A stretch of 64,000 nt of DNA, from assembly GCA_947095535.1 (NCBI GenBank), contig OX352774.1:223932965-223996964 (forward strand), written 5' to 3'. The position numbers were made by a program, and so were the translations under genes. The notes beneath the pieces were generated by a model. The model had not been told where the DNA came from. It saw only the letters and a list, made by a program, of their open reading frames with translations, and ran no database searches. This DNA comes from Poecilobothrus nobilitatus (taxonomy: Eukaryota; Arthropoda; Insecta; Diptera; Dolichopodidae). Positions 23,501-33,850 of the stretch are shown here, in pieces (position 1 is the stretch's first letter; each line of letters starts with the position of its first letter).

Positions 23501-26500
23501 TACATAATGCCAATACAAAATATCTTTTTCTTCTTGTGTCCACGTACTATTCGAAATTATATATAAAACAAAATAAGTTTAAAATTAAACAATTAACAAA
23601 TAAATATTAATGATTTAATAAATTTATAAATACTATATTCGAATTTCGTCATTTTTTTAATGAAATTTATTTCAAAATTATCAGTTTTTTTAAGAAAATC
23701 CAAATAGTGATTAAATCAAAAATCAACTAACAAATCATTTCTTAATATAAAAATTTTATTTTGAAATTAATTTTGAATCTATAATTCTAAAAATTCTTTA
23801 TGTAAAAAGAAAGAATACATATACTGTATATTAAATATCAAATGATTTAAAATCTTACCAATCACTGTGTTCCATATTATGTTCTTTTGTCATTTCAGTC
23901 AACGATCCACATGATACAACGAATGCATTGTTTCGCGGCGAATTCATAAATCTATGAATAACATATTCTATCAAATCAGACCAGTCCTATTTTAAATAAA
24001 AAAAAATATTTAAATGTATTCAATAAAATTAAATATTATTAAATGAAACATTTAATATACACATATAACGTTAAAAGTAAATGCGCAAACATTTATTCTT
24101 TTGTTTTTGCAACTATTTTTGACCCTACACATTATGATTTAAATTTTTAACTTACATCACAAACTTCGAATTCGGATTCCCAAATTTGTGAAAATGTTTT
24201 AAGTACCAATGGTTGAAAAAGTAACTGTATGTGACCTAAATCTGCTCCAATATGATGCATCATTGTAAATACACAATCGTTAACAAATTCACCATTTTCT
24301 CGAAAATCATCCAATAAAAGAGCATAATGGTGCATTATTTCGATTTGAGCAAATCTAAAATAATTATAAAAAAAAAAACTTTATAAATAAAAAAGATTGT
24401 TTTATATCTGGTATATATTCGTCTACTAACACACATATATCTACAATAATAACTGTAGGAAAAATCGAGATTATATTAAAATAGCAAAATCACTTACTGT
24501 GGTATATGTTCTGTTATATTAAAATTAATTAAATTTTTATCCTCTGATTTTGTAACATTATCTAATAGTATTAAAAGATCATGATTAGTAACAATAATTT
24601 CTTGTAAATATTGTCTACTATTCCACATTGGATTAAATTTACGTATCAATAATAAAAATAATGATCTTAAATCATCAGTGGCACAAACTTGTAATTGTAA
24701 ATTTTTTAAATATATACGATCATCCTGTGTTAAATGTGTTATTTTTTTATACGTATCAAGAGCTTGTAAAAATTCTCTAATTGCTGTTACTACTAAATGT
24801 ATACGTCTTAAAAATGGTTTTAAATCACCACCTTCTTGACGTGATGTTAACTCTAACTGTTCACATAACATAACACCTTCAAACGTTAAATATGAAAGTA
24901 CTTCATAATTTAATACAGAATTAATATGTTCTAAATCAAGTTCAAGTTGTGAAGCAAATTTAAGAAAATATGTAACCAACCAAAAGAAATGAGATGTATC
25001 CATAGGAAATTTCTTTAAAAAACAAAAAGGAAAAAGGAATTCTAAAAATTAATAATTTAAAAATATAATAATAATAAATACCATGTCTTCCAAAAGTTGT
25101 GCGTGAAGCTCTTGAACTAAATAACCATATCCTTTTAAAAGAAAATCAACAGTAAATTCTTTTAAAATATTCGAGATATCTTCATCAGTCGGTGTGTGTT
25201 GTATTAAGCCTTTCATATTAATACTATTATAAACAAAAAAAAAATTTCAAATATTTCTTTTTTCACTATCTAGATTTTAAAACTATTACATGTTACTTTT
25301 ACTACGTTTCACTAATTTCTTTCTTCTCCATTCTTTTTTCTCTAAAGGTGAAACATTTGAATGCTGTTTTGGACGTTGTTTCTGATTACAATGTGGTTTC
25401 TGATGTACTGGTTTCTGATGAGGACTATCATCTTCATTACTTGACGTTGAAATTGATTCTTGATTTTCAACTTGTGTACCATAACCGCAATCAGATAATT
25501 CAGAAGTTGAAGATGGGCATTCTCTTTTTTGAGCTGGACATTTACCATTACATAGTATTCCAGAATGTGGACTTTTCTTAGATTGATTAGAGGAGGATAT
25601 ATTTTTCTGAAAGATTTAAATTGAATTTTTTTTTTATTTCTGAAAAAACGAAATCCAAAAACGAAAAAAAACTTACAACAATTTCAATTTTTGATTTAGG
25701 GGGTGGTGAAACAAATTTATCATGGGAAGTGTTTACAGTATCAGCTGGTTGTGTTGTTGAATCACTTGATGTTGTTGATGAATAATTTTGTTCACCAGAA
25801 TGCTGCATTTTTATACAATTACCTTGAGAATTTAAATCACGATTTTGTTGTTCTTGCGATAATTTTTGATGTTCTTTTTTTATTGTAGGTGGTATTCTCA
25901 TTATAGCATTCTGATATTCATGACCTTTACGACTTACTTCTTGCAAAGTTGCTTCAGTTTCTTTATTAAGATTAGTTTGACGTCGATCTTCAGAGTTTTC
26001 TTTATTGCTACTACCACCATTATCTGATGAATCAGAAGTTGGATCAGATGATGTAAGCATTGGACTTGAATCACCACTACCTTTATTAGGTGGTGTAGTA
26101 TTACTTTCATTGTCTTCAGAACTTTCTGAAAGAGATGCCTCAAACCAAATATTTAATAATTTTTGTAATGTACCAACATGTTGATCTTTATACATTAACG
26201 CAATTAATTGTACCATTGTAACAACCCAATGTGCTCTTTGTGGACATGACATCAAAAATATTAATGTTTTATCAATACTTTGTATAAATAAATTCCATAA
26301 AATTGTATTCTGTAAAGATGTTTGTACACCATTTGTACCGGATGTATTATTTATGCTACTGCTATGTGGTCCTGTTAAACTATTTTCTGGTATATGTAGT
26401 ATATTACGCAATAATAATAAACAATTATTAATACTATCGCATTGTGCTATTGATAATTTTTTAGATTCACCATCTAATATGGATTTAATTCTATCTAAAA

Positions 26501-26961
26501 TTGATTTTGTACTTTTTATATCAGCAAAGGCTTCTTTACTAGTAATAAGAAGTTTATTTAGTTCAAATATTGTACCACGGCCAACTTCAGTTCTGTACAT
26601 TATATCAATGCAAAATAAGCATTCAACAGGTACTGTTAAATTAACAAGTATTCTTATAACAGCATCAACAATTTCTGAATCTTTGGCATTAATTAAAAGT
26701 GGTATTAAATCAGCCTTTACATGTTGACCAAAACCAATAGCTCGACGAAATGTTCGAAGTGTTTGATCTTCATAAATTAATTTTAAATTTATTTCTTCTA
26801 AAATAGCTAAAATTAAAATTAAATTTAAACAAAAATTTCTGTCTTTAATTTTTATTTATCTTACCAAGAGCATTTGGACTGATCTCATAAACATCATCCT
26901 TCAGAAAGCCCAATGATGAAAACGTGCTAATAATTTGTGGATTCGTTAATAACCAATCCAT
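11522..26961 (-). CDS. tim: Circadian clock protein TIMELESS, 15 coding exons
   Basis: Negative limb of the insect clock: TIM binds PERIOD, enters the nucleus to repress CLOCK/CYCLE and is degraded after light through CRYPTOCHROME. Exons, in coding order: 26865-26961, 25677-26806, 25290-25606, 25082-25223, 25012-24498, 24354-24156, 23986-23859, 23546-23393, 20923-20747, 20526-20340, 20210-20010, 19919-19763, 19026-18820, 16782-16222, 11606-11522. All junctions are GT-AG and the total is 4257 nt, giving 1418 aa (the Drosophila protein is about 1400). Recognisable blocks are the N-terminus [21 protein letters not shown] (about 158-173), the Ser/Thr-rich phosphoregion SSEDNESN...DPTSDSSDN (about 258-295), a basic nuclear-localisation segment [15 protein letters not shown] (about 499-513), VPNWLQLVM in exon 13 and the C-terminal [11 protein letters not shown]. 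An unusually long Glu-rich run lies in exon 14. The start is fixed by MDWLL in a good AAAATGG context. Confidence 0.96.
12995..13277. mobile_element. MITE with about 15-18 bp terminal inverted repeats
   Basis: The left end TAAGGTTTGTTTATTAGT and the right end ACTAATAAACACACCTTA are near-perfect inverted repeats. The internal ~250 bp is rich in short AGAACAGATC-like words and has no coding capacity. A related element at 53459-53799 shares the last ~65 bp (AATGAACGCCAAA through GAGCTGACTAATAAACACACC). The flanks suggest a short TA-rich target duplication. It lies in the last timeless intron. Confidence 0.7.
14700..15990. mobile_element. Decayed Tc1/mariner-like transposon
   Basis: About 90 bp at 14700-14790 and at 15895-15990 are diverged inverted copies of each other; both contain a version of TAGCTGGTGAT and of AACGAACAAAAAATT. 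Between them, plus-strand fragments resemble a transposase. Around 15395-15435 two frames together give FHPYHFQ followed by VQELF, a helix-turn-helix-linker style segment common in mariner-family proteins, interrupted by frameshifts and stops. The element is dead. Its position in the last timeless intron partly explains that intron's size. Confidence 0.5.
17006..17190. mobile_element. Small MITE with about 40-bp inverted repeats
   Basis: The left arm (GGGTCCTATTGCAACAGCCA, then CTAATCAAATAATCA) is the inverted counterpart of the right arm (TGATTATTTGATTAGTGATA, then AGTGGTTGATGCAATACGACCC), with few mismatches. The interior is ~100 bp of AT-rich sequence with no coding capacity. Strong terminal inversion over so short an element is typical of MITEs. 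The superfamily is not identifiable. Confidence 0.65.
17407..18724 (+). mobile_element. Dispersed repeat, copy A (two tandem units)
   Basis: Contains two diverged copies of a ~477-bp unit. Landmarks are ACACACGTAAAAATATATTATTG, CTAAGTTGCAGGTGTCT and a CCGGAGTTATGAAA segment, followed by a GGAC tetranucleotide run at about 18647-18667. It ends in a self-complementary AGCACATTT...AAATGTGCT hairpin and CTAA. The whole element recurs in inverted orientation at 44479-46287 with three units. No coding capacity. The hairpin plus CTAA end, with a GTCC/GGAC microsatellite, recalls non-autonomous Helitron-type (DINE/mini-me-like) elements of flies, but that assignment is inference. Confidence 0.65.
18531..18542 (+). 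repeat. G12 homopolymer
   Basis: Twelve consecutive G residues in very AT-rich surroundings, inside repeat copy A. The equivalent place in the inverted copy (about 44681-44686) has only six C residues, so the run has expanded or is a sequencing artefact. Confidence 0.8.
21251..22285. mobile_element. Possible Tc1-like element, strongly decayed
   Basis: The left end TACAGTGTCGGTCAAAAAAT is a typical Tc1-style terminus. The sequence at about 22253-22275 (TTTTTTTGACCAACATTACA) is an imperfect inverted match. Nothing recognisable as a DDE transposase remains between them, and the distance is inflated by a SINE insertion. This is the weakest of the transposon calls. Confidence 0.35.
22013..22148 (-). 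mobile_element. tRNA-derived SINE, short-bodied copy
   Basis: On the minus strand it begins with a tRNA-like head: the A-box-like GTGACCTAGTGGATATAAGCG sits near 22118-22138 and the B-box-like GTGGATTCAAATCCAACA near 22073-22091. The body is short, ending in CACATTTATGTGGCAGGGGA, AATAAACTA and an A-rich tail. It shares head and tail with 2285-2494 but lacks the middle C-rich segment. It sits in timeless intron 8. Confidence 0.7.
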
Positions 26962-28246
26962 TTTTGTTGTTTTATTTTTAGTTTTTAAATTTGAAGTTTT
27001 AGTTAAGTTATATAAAATATAAGTATTCGACGTTTTCTCATTTGTGCCAAAATTTTGAATAGGATTATATAAATCGGGCTATAAAAATGCAAATAAATCT
27101 TTATAATTTTCCGTAATTGCAATTAATTTATTAAGACGAAATTGTAAAAATCTGAAAATATAAAAGTAGTAAAAAAAGTAAGTATTGGAAAATCAAAAAT
27201 TATTTAATAATTGTACAACTAATGTGTAATGAATGCTGTCAACTTAGACCTATAAGCTAAGTAACATTAGCAGCTTAAAGAAACATCATATAATATAGTT
27301 TTTTTATGATTATAGCCAATAATTAAATTAATTAATCACCTTTTCTGCAAAAAATAAATTGGCCACTAACTTACGCACTAGAAAATCTGCCAGGATAATA
27401 TGCGTAGTCTGACCGAAAACAATCAAAAATGGAGAACCCTAGGTACTCTCAAGGAAAAACCCATATCAATTATGTTAAAAGAAGTTGAACAATATCAGTT
27501 GTATTAAAGCAAAAAACAAATATGTAATAATTAATAATAAAATGTAAAAATAAATAGAATAGCGGTCCGAAACAATAACCAGAAAAAATTAATTAGAAAT
27601 GCAATTATGAAATGTAAAACCATAGTAAAATAATTAAACTCTGAAAATTTGACTCCCCAACTTTTTTTGTTACCAAATAAAAAGATTTCCTATGATTTTA
27701 AAATCAATTATTTTAACCTAAACTTTCCTACAGGCAAACTTTCCCACATCCGAAAGGAAAACGGCCTTTACTCTTTGACTATAACATGCAATGTGACATT
27801 GCATGTTATAGTCAAGTGTGTTTAAATAAATATATAACTTTTCTTTAAAACAAAATTTTAAAAATGAAAACACTTTTTACAATTTTTTTGTAATACATTT
27901 ACTTTAACTTATTTTGTTTTGTTAAATTATACTTAAAAATTAAAATAATATTAATAAGAAACATCATTATATAAAACAATATTGGGAATTAAAAAAATTT
28001 AAGCATATAACAATAATTTTCAAAATATTTTTAAAATCAAAAAAAAAAAAATAGAATCCAAAATTATGAAAGGAAAATGGCACTATTAATGTCTAGTAGT
28101 TTGTTTTGTTTTCTAGTGAATGTTAATACAATTTTTATTAAATTTATATCCCATGTCACATGTTTAAATCTAATCAGTCTCATCCATTTATCCTTATTAC
28201 AACAGAATAATTTCTTTTAATTATCTTTATCTTTGCAAATTTGAAT
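26962..28246 (-). promoter_or_regulatory. timeless 5' flank
   Basis: This 1.3-kb interval between the timeless ATG and the 3' end of the F-box/UBC gene must contain at least part of the timeless 5' UTR and promoter. No canonical CACGTG E-box was seen by eye; a single CACATG lies near 28158. A perfect 19-bp hairpin is at 27775-27815. Any upstream non-coding exon cannot be placed from sequence alone. Confidence 0.4.
27775..27815. repeat. Perfect 19-bp inverted repeat, 3-base loop
   Basis: The arm TTGACTATAACATGCAATG at 27775-27793 is followed by TGA and its exact reverse complement at 27797-27815. It lies about 0.8 kb upstream of the timeless ATG and 0.45 kb beyond the F-box/UBC stop. It could form a tight DNA or RNA hairpin, be a terminator-like structure or be a transposon footprint. 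Confidence 0.9.
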
Positions 28247-29884
28247 TTATTCAGGTGGAATCATTTCAAACATAGCATATTTCCAAGTCCATGATCTTGC
28301 CAAATTTTCAAATCTTCTTCTATCTGTTTCATAAATATGACCGATTTCAGGTTCCATACAAACCTGAAAATTTAATCAAATTTAAATTGCAAAAAAAATG
28401 TTAACAATATTTTTAAAAATAAAATACTTCTGTAAAAGGATCAGTTAACAAACTCTGTAATGATAACAAAACTTTAGCCACTGTTAAAGCAATCGACCAA
28501 TTATGTTGAATGATATCAATACCAACATCTCCATGTCTTGAAACATTTGGATGTAAAATTTTCGTTAAAAATCTAATTTTAGGTGGAAGCATAGGATACC
28601 TAAACAAAAATCCAATACAACATAAATTTAAAATAAATGAAATTAGAAAATTATCTTACGTATCAGGAAAAAAAACTTTTAGAAAGAACTTTCCCCCTTC
28701 GTAGGGACTTCCAGTAGGGCCTAATATACTTGCTTGCCAATGTGAATTCTGTCGATCCAAAGGTAAAGCTTCAATACCTTCTGACTGTACCATATTAAGT
28801 GAACGAAATTCAAATCTTAAACGATTCATTCTTATTGCATTATTTCCTACTTGTTTATGTGAATTAAAGGCAATCTGATATAAACATGTTTTACAAAAGC
28901 ACGATGACATCAAAGCTGAATACATCTACAAAACATTAAAAATTAATATTTATATTATCTTAAATTATAAATTACCTTAAACCAGTTCTGTACTTCAATT
29001 AAATTTCTATATAAAGGCCAACGCTGTTTCAAAAATCTGCGCCACATTGATTGAGAAGTATTAACTTCCAATATTTTTTTCCATTGCTTACAAACTTCAC
29101 TAGCATTCCACAAAGAAATGTCATCCAAATAAGAAAATATTGATATTAAAACTTCAACTGGTAATGCGGAAATATTTTTTTCAGATTGATCCGGTAATCT
29201 TTGTTCAGATAACATGTTAATATATTGTGGTAATTGAATTGGAGGATCCATTAGTTGTAATGGTCGTATTAACAATAATTGTTCATCATTAATATTAATA
29301 TTATTATTATCTTCATTCAAAGACAGATCTTGATTTGGTTGTTGTTCAATTTGTTGAACACAACCAAGTACTCTTTCAACATCAACATTTTGTGCTAATG
29401 TAACAATTTCATCATCATCAGCATCACGTTCTTGTTTTCCATCTTTGTCTGTTGCTGTAAATGGTGGTTCATCATTGCCAGAATCTTCATCATCTGATAT
29501 TTCAGTAACTAGTTCGCGATTTTCTTCATCAGTACTCTCAATTGGATATAAAAATGAATGACAAGTACCGCATAATGGTTCACCAAAATTTGGTCCATAA
29601 TATCCATTACAAATCCAGCATGTTGTACTATTCTGAAATTTTCATTAAAATACATAAAAAAAACTAATTTATTCAGAAAAAGGAAAAGTTATTGTATTTT
29701 AACCTACTGGAAATTCAAAATATTCAGGATGGACATGATGCAATCTTAAGTTATCATGTTTATCATCGATATGATTGTCATCTTCATCATCATCGTCAAA
29801 GTCATCAATATCAATTTCACTATCTGTTTGATTATCACTTTGGATATAACAATTTTTGTGTGAATCGGTTAAACATCCAGCCAT
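28247..29884 (-). CDS. F-box protein fused to a UBC (E2-like) domain lacking the catalytic Cys
   Basis: Exons in coding order: 29708-29884, 28976-29632, 28660-28925, 28428-28599, 28247-28363. All are GT-AG and total 1389 nt (462 aa). The layout is an acidic N-terminus (Asp-rich, about 20-45), a four-Cys zinc-binding-like motif CWIC...CGTC (64-83), a second acidic stretch, an F-box (ALPVEVLISIFSYLD, about 215-255) and a UBC fold (about 307-450) with YPMLPPKIRF, HPN at 383-385 and NWSIALTVAKVLLSLQSLL. Active E2s have Cys eight residues after the HPN Asn; here that residue is Gly393 (HGDVGIDII). F-boxes normally dock on SKP1 in SCF ligases, so a non-catalytic UBC could be a binding or scaffold module like UEV proteins; this is inference. 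The start is the first Met, in an AAAATGG context. Confidence 0.88.
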
Positions 29885-31394
29885 TTTAATTGTCTATTTA
29901 CTTCGATTAAATAGATTAAATCAATTTTATTAATAAAAAGAAAGAAACATTAGAAATTTTTTTTATATTTCTATTTTTACGTGTTTACTTCTTTTTTGTT
30001 TTGAATAATTTTTGACATTTGTCAAAATCACATATTTAAATATTCACAATATTAATGTCATTCACAATAGCTATAAAAATAAAATTAAAAGTAGACATTT
30101 GTCTTTTGTTCAGCAGAATCAGAATTTGGAATATTCAGGATCCAGAGAGCTTTGTTTTTTCGGCTTTGGAGATACTTTGACCAAACTGAACACGAACATG
30201 TTCTACTTAGAGCACTGAATTTAAATAAATATTTAAACTCTACACCTGCGATGTAACAATATTGCACTTATATTCAAGAATAAATTTTCAATATTGTTAT
30301 GACTTTGTATTTAATATAAAAATTGTTACCATTAAAAAATTTTTTTTGCTTAAATATAAATATTTACATATATACATGAATATTTATATTTAAATATAAA
30401 TATTTATAAAATTTTCAATAAAAAATCAAAAAAAAACATTGCCTTTTTTTGTTAAAACAAAATATGTATGAAATTTATATTTCTTAAATCATGCTCAGCT
30501 CCGTCAACCACATTTATAAATTTATTAGACTAGGGTGTAATTTATTTACTTTAGCACATTAGATTTAGAATATGAGCAATGAGTATTTATATTGCAATTT
30601 CATGCACTGAACTACGAACAAACCACCAAACCACTGAACTAAAACACTGAACCTAACTAAATTCTTTTGTTGAATGCTTTTTGATATTTCTATTTGTTCT
30701 AAAACATTTAAATTTGCTGACTACACTGGCAAAATTTGTGAGGTTTGTGTATTTGCTATAAATAAAAAAATTTAAAGTAAAACATTTTAAAACGCACCAA
30801 TCAAATCAGATACAATTTAATTTTGCAAATACCAGAAATTATACATACTTACAGTGAATATTCACACTAGCACAAAGAAAAATAACAACTGGTTAATGGC
30901 TAATGCATGCTGATTAGTACACTGTTAACTGTATAAAAGTTAGCTCAAAACTGTTGTGTGTGACTTGTAAATATGACTTATGTGTGCGATTAGTGCATCG
31001 TCTAAAATGAGCATAATAAACTACATACTAATTACAAATGATAGGTTGGAACCGTTGAATAAGTATGTGGTATGGTCTGCATTCTTCAAACACGTCCACG
31101 TACCAAGTTGTGCAAGTGCAACTAGGTTCGGCGTGTATGGGTAGCAGTTTATGTTTATTTACAAATGTGTTTACCATATTTTGAAATGATTTTATATTAA
31201 AAAAAAATATCAAAGGCTGGAGTAGCTAATTTTTTTCATAGTATTATTATAATATTATCAATAGTTTCGTTATGATTTTGTATTTTAACCATTGCTAAAT
31301 GCTGACTGGTCGTTTCATTGTGAAATTACAATTGTTTAAATGTTACAAAAATGTCAAAAAAATATTGCAGAACCCAGAATGGTTTGATGAAAAT

Positions 31395-31469
31395 GATAAA
31401 TGCTGTGATCACAAAATAAAATTAATAATTGGATGTATTGATTGTTCTTTTATTAAAAAAGGAGGCTAA
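31395..31469 (+). pseudogene. PIF/Harbinger-type transposase relic
   Basis: A 24-codon open stretch ending KLIIGCIDCSFIKK. The (V/I)IG-(C/A)ID-(C/G)-(T/S)-(H/F)-I pattern with its Asp is the first catalytic-Asp block of Harbinger/HARBI1-type nucleases. The stretch is closed by stops on both sides and no other catalytic block was seen, so this is at most a dead fragment. Confidence 0.4.
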
Positions 31470-33150
31470 AGTGGTTAAATCAAAAATTATCTAATAAAAA
31501 TGAAAAAAAAAAACAAAGATGCATAATGATGCATATGCATAAAATTAAAATTTTACTCTTATAATTTATCTTTTTAATTATTTAAAATTTTTAAAAAATT
31601 CTAATTTATTCAGCTTTTCTCCTTTTCTAAAAATATAAAATAAAAATTGAAAATTTAAATTGTTTGTGCTCTTTTTATTTGTTAATTAAACCAAATTTTT
31701 CAGATATTATTTTATGTTCATTACTTTTTCAGTGCTGAATGAAAGTACGTTTTCAGGATTGTTTCAGTACATTTTTAGAACTATGATTTCTTTATGTTAT
31801 AATTTATTGTTTCACTAGTTCCGCGGAACAAGATTCACTACTTTTTCAGTGCTAAATAATCAGCATTTAAAATTACCTATAAAGACAATATTTTTACTAT
31901 ATAAAATTATTTTATATGTAGTAGTAACTGCTAAACTCAGGCTATCAGGCCTAATCTTATAGATACCTAATGTACAAACATACATACTTTTCATTCTCAT
32001 CTTTTTCATTTTCAACTTGACAGAAAGTGGATGAAGATAATTGAACAAAAAATTGATATGAAAGCAGTCGATTTTTAATCTGCATAATTATATAAATCGA
32101 TGATCAGCAAAAATCATTTTTAATTTTTTAGTACATATGTATACTTATATCTTTTCTTCTAAAAATATGTACTTACGTACATGTTTTTCATTATACTGAT
32201 TACACGATTATTACATCAATAAATAAATACTAATATAAAATCAGAAATAGAACTATAGGTACTATAAATATAAAACTGACCTAATACTTTTTAAGTGATG
32301 TGCATACATACTACTAATTATTAGTTATTATAAAAAAAAATAAAACAAAAACATTTTAGGGGTCAGGTCTCAACTACTCAAGTATAATTTTAAAGGTTAA
32401 AAGTTTCAATTGTGTCAAATGTTTATGGCACATCTGAATCGCGTCACGTTTTTAAACAGACGACTGAAAAAAAAATATTTTCTTTTTATATAACCAATTA
32501 CAGAAAATAAAAAAAATAAAAATAAATTCTTTCTAATTGTGTTTCTGTGTGCTTTCGTATTTTGTTTTGGATTTTCTTATTTTTAGTAGATTTTAATAAA
32601 TATCGTAATGTTTTTTCAGGCTTTTTATACTACAGTTTTATCTACAATTAGGTAACTAAAAACGGTTACAAAAAATAGCGAAACCTTTCAAGTATTTTTT
32701 ATACGAGTAGGTATAAGATATACATATGTACGTAAGTGATGTATTTTGAATTGTTATAAACACCTAAACTTTTTAACCTTACCTTTTATATTGTATAAAA
32801 CATTATTTATGATGTTTGTTTTCATTTTCCTCAAATTAAATTTTATTTTATTATGTAACCAAAAAAATTAAGAGCGTTAAATGAGAGAAAAATCACATTG
32901 CTATGAATATCTTATTGACAGAACAGAGCGATGTGAAAGGATGAAGTATGTTATAAAAAGTTATTTTATTATTTCAGATGAAGCTCTTTTATCTTATTAA
33001 ACTGTTGTTCGTTCAACTCCTTTATTGTTTAGGTTATAGTATAGATTATAGGCTCGTAATTCTTATAATAGTTAAGCATTTCATCAATAAGCGTCTCAAA
33101 ATTGTGCATGAATGACTTACTTTTTTTATGCTTTTGTACTCGAATTTCGA

Positions 33151-33176
33151 TGTATGTATGTATGTATGTATGTATA
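33151..33176. repeat. TGTA tetranucleotide microsatellite
   Basis: About six and a half perfect TGTA units. Confidence 0.9.
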
Positions 33177-33813
33177 TTATGTATTTTATGGTCATTTGAT
33201 TTTATTAATTCTGATTTTTTTCTTCAAAACCTTTTATAAAACACAATCCCTAAGAAAATTTTTACAAAATTGAATAAAAAATTTATATGATTATATTAAA
33301 TATTTTAAAAAGTTGTTACTTAATAAGTTTTCCAATTAGTTTTATCAATTATATGATCATATTTTTAATGAAATTCTTTTAAATTAATTGTAATTGTAAT
33401 TGTTAATACGTAGAAAAATTATATATATGTAATATATATTCAATAACAATTAAATTAATAAATACACATATTATGTATGTATATTTATTTTTAAGTTTAT
33501 AATTTTAATTTCTAAAAAAATTCGTACATAGGCAGTTAAGTACTTATTTTATTTTTAACTATTTTATATTTTTGTATCCTTTATAAACAAATTTGTATCC
33601 TTTTCCTTTGTTTGAAAACAAAACCTATAGAAAACTGTTACAATACATATAAATATAGAATAACAGCCAAAAAATTTTTTTTATATCACATCACATTTAT
33701 AGACACTTGTTATAAATTTAAATAGATGTCACATATGTAAATAACTATATTAAAATAAATCCGTAAAAATATTCAATGTCAAATCAATAACGTAAATCAT
33801 TTTTGTACATTTG

Positions 33814-33850
33814 TATACAGCTGTGTTCAAAATAATAGAAGTACTTACGT
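33814..33850. mobile_element. Solo Tc1-like terminal repeat
   Basis: TACAGCTGTGTTCAAAATAA followed by TAGAAGTA resembles the CAGTGTGTTCAAAA-type terminus of Tc1 elements. No inverted partner was found nearby, so it is a single end or a chance match. Confidence 0.3.

Noticed and set aside
26353..26727. 124-codon plus-strand frame inside timeless exon 2
   Set aside because: Antisense shadow of conserved TIM coding sequence; the minus-strand reading matches the family.
30085..30267. Less AT-rich patch upstream of the F-box/UBC gene with a 60-codon frame
   Set aside because: No homologue or splice context was recognised and it has no repeat structure I could confirm. Left unannotated.
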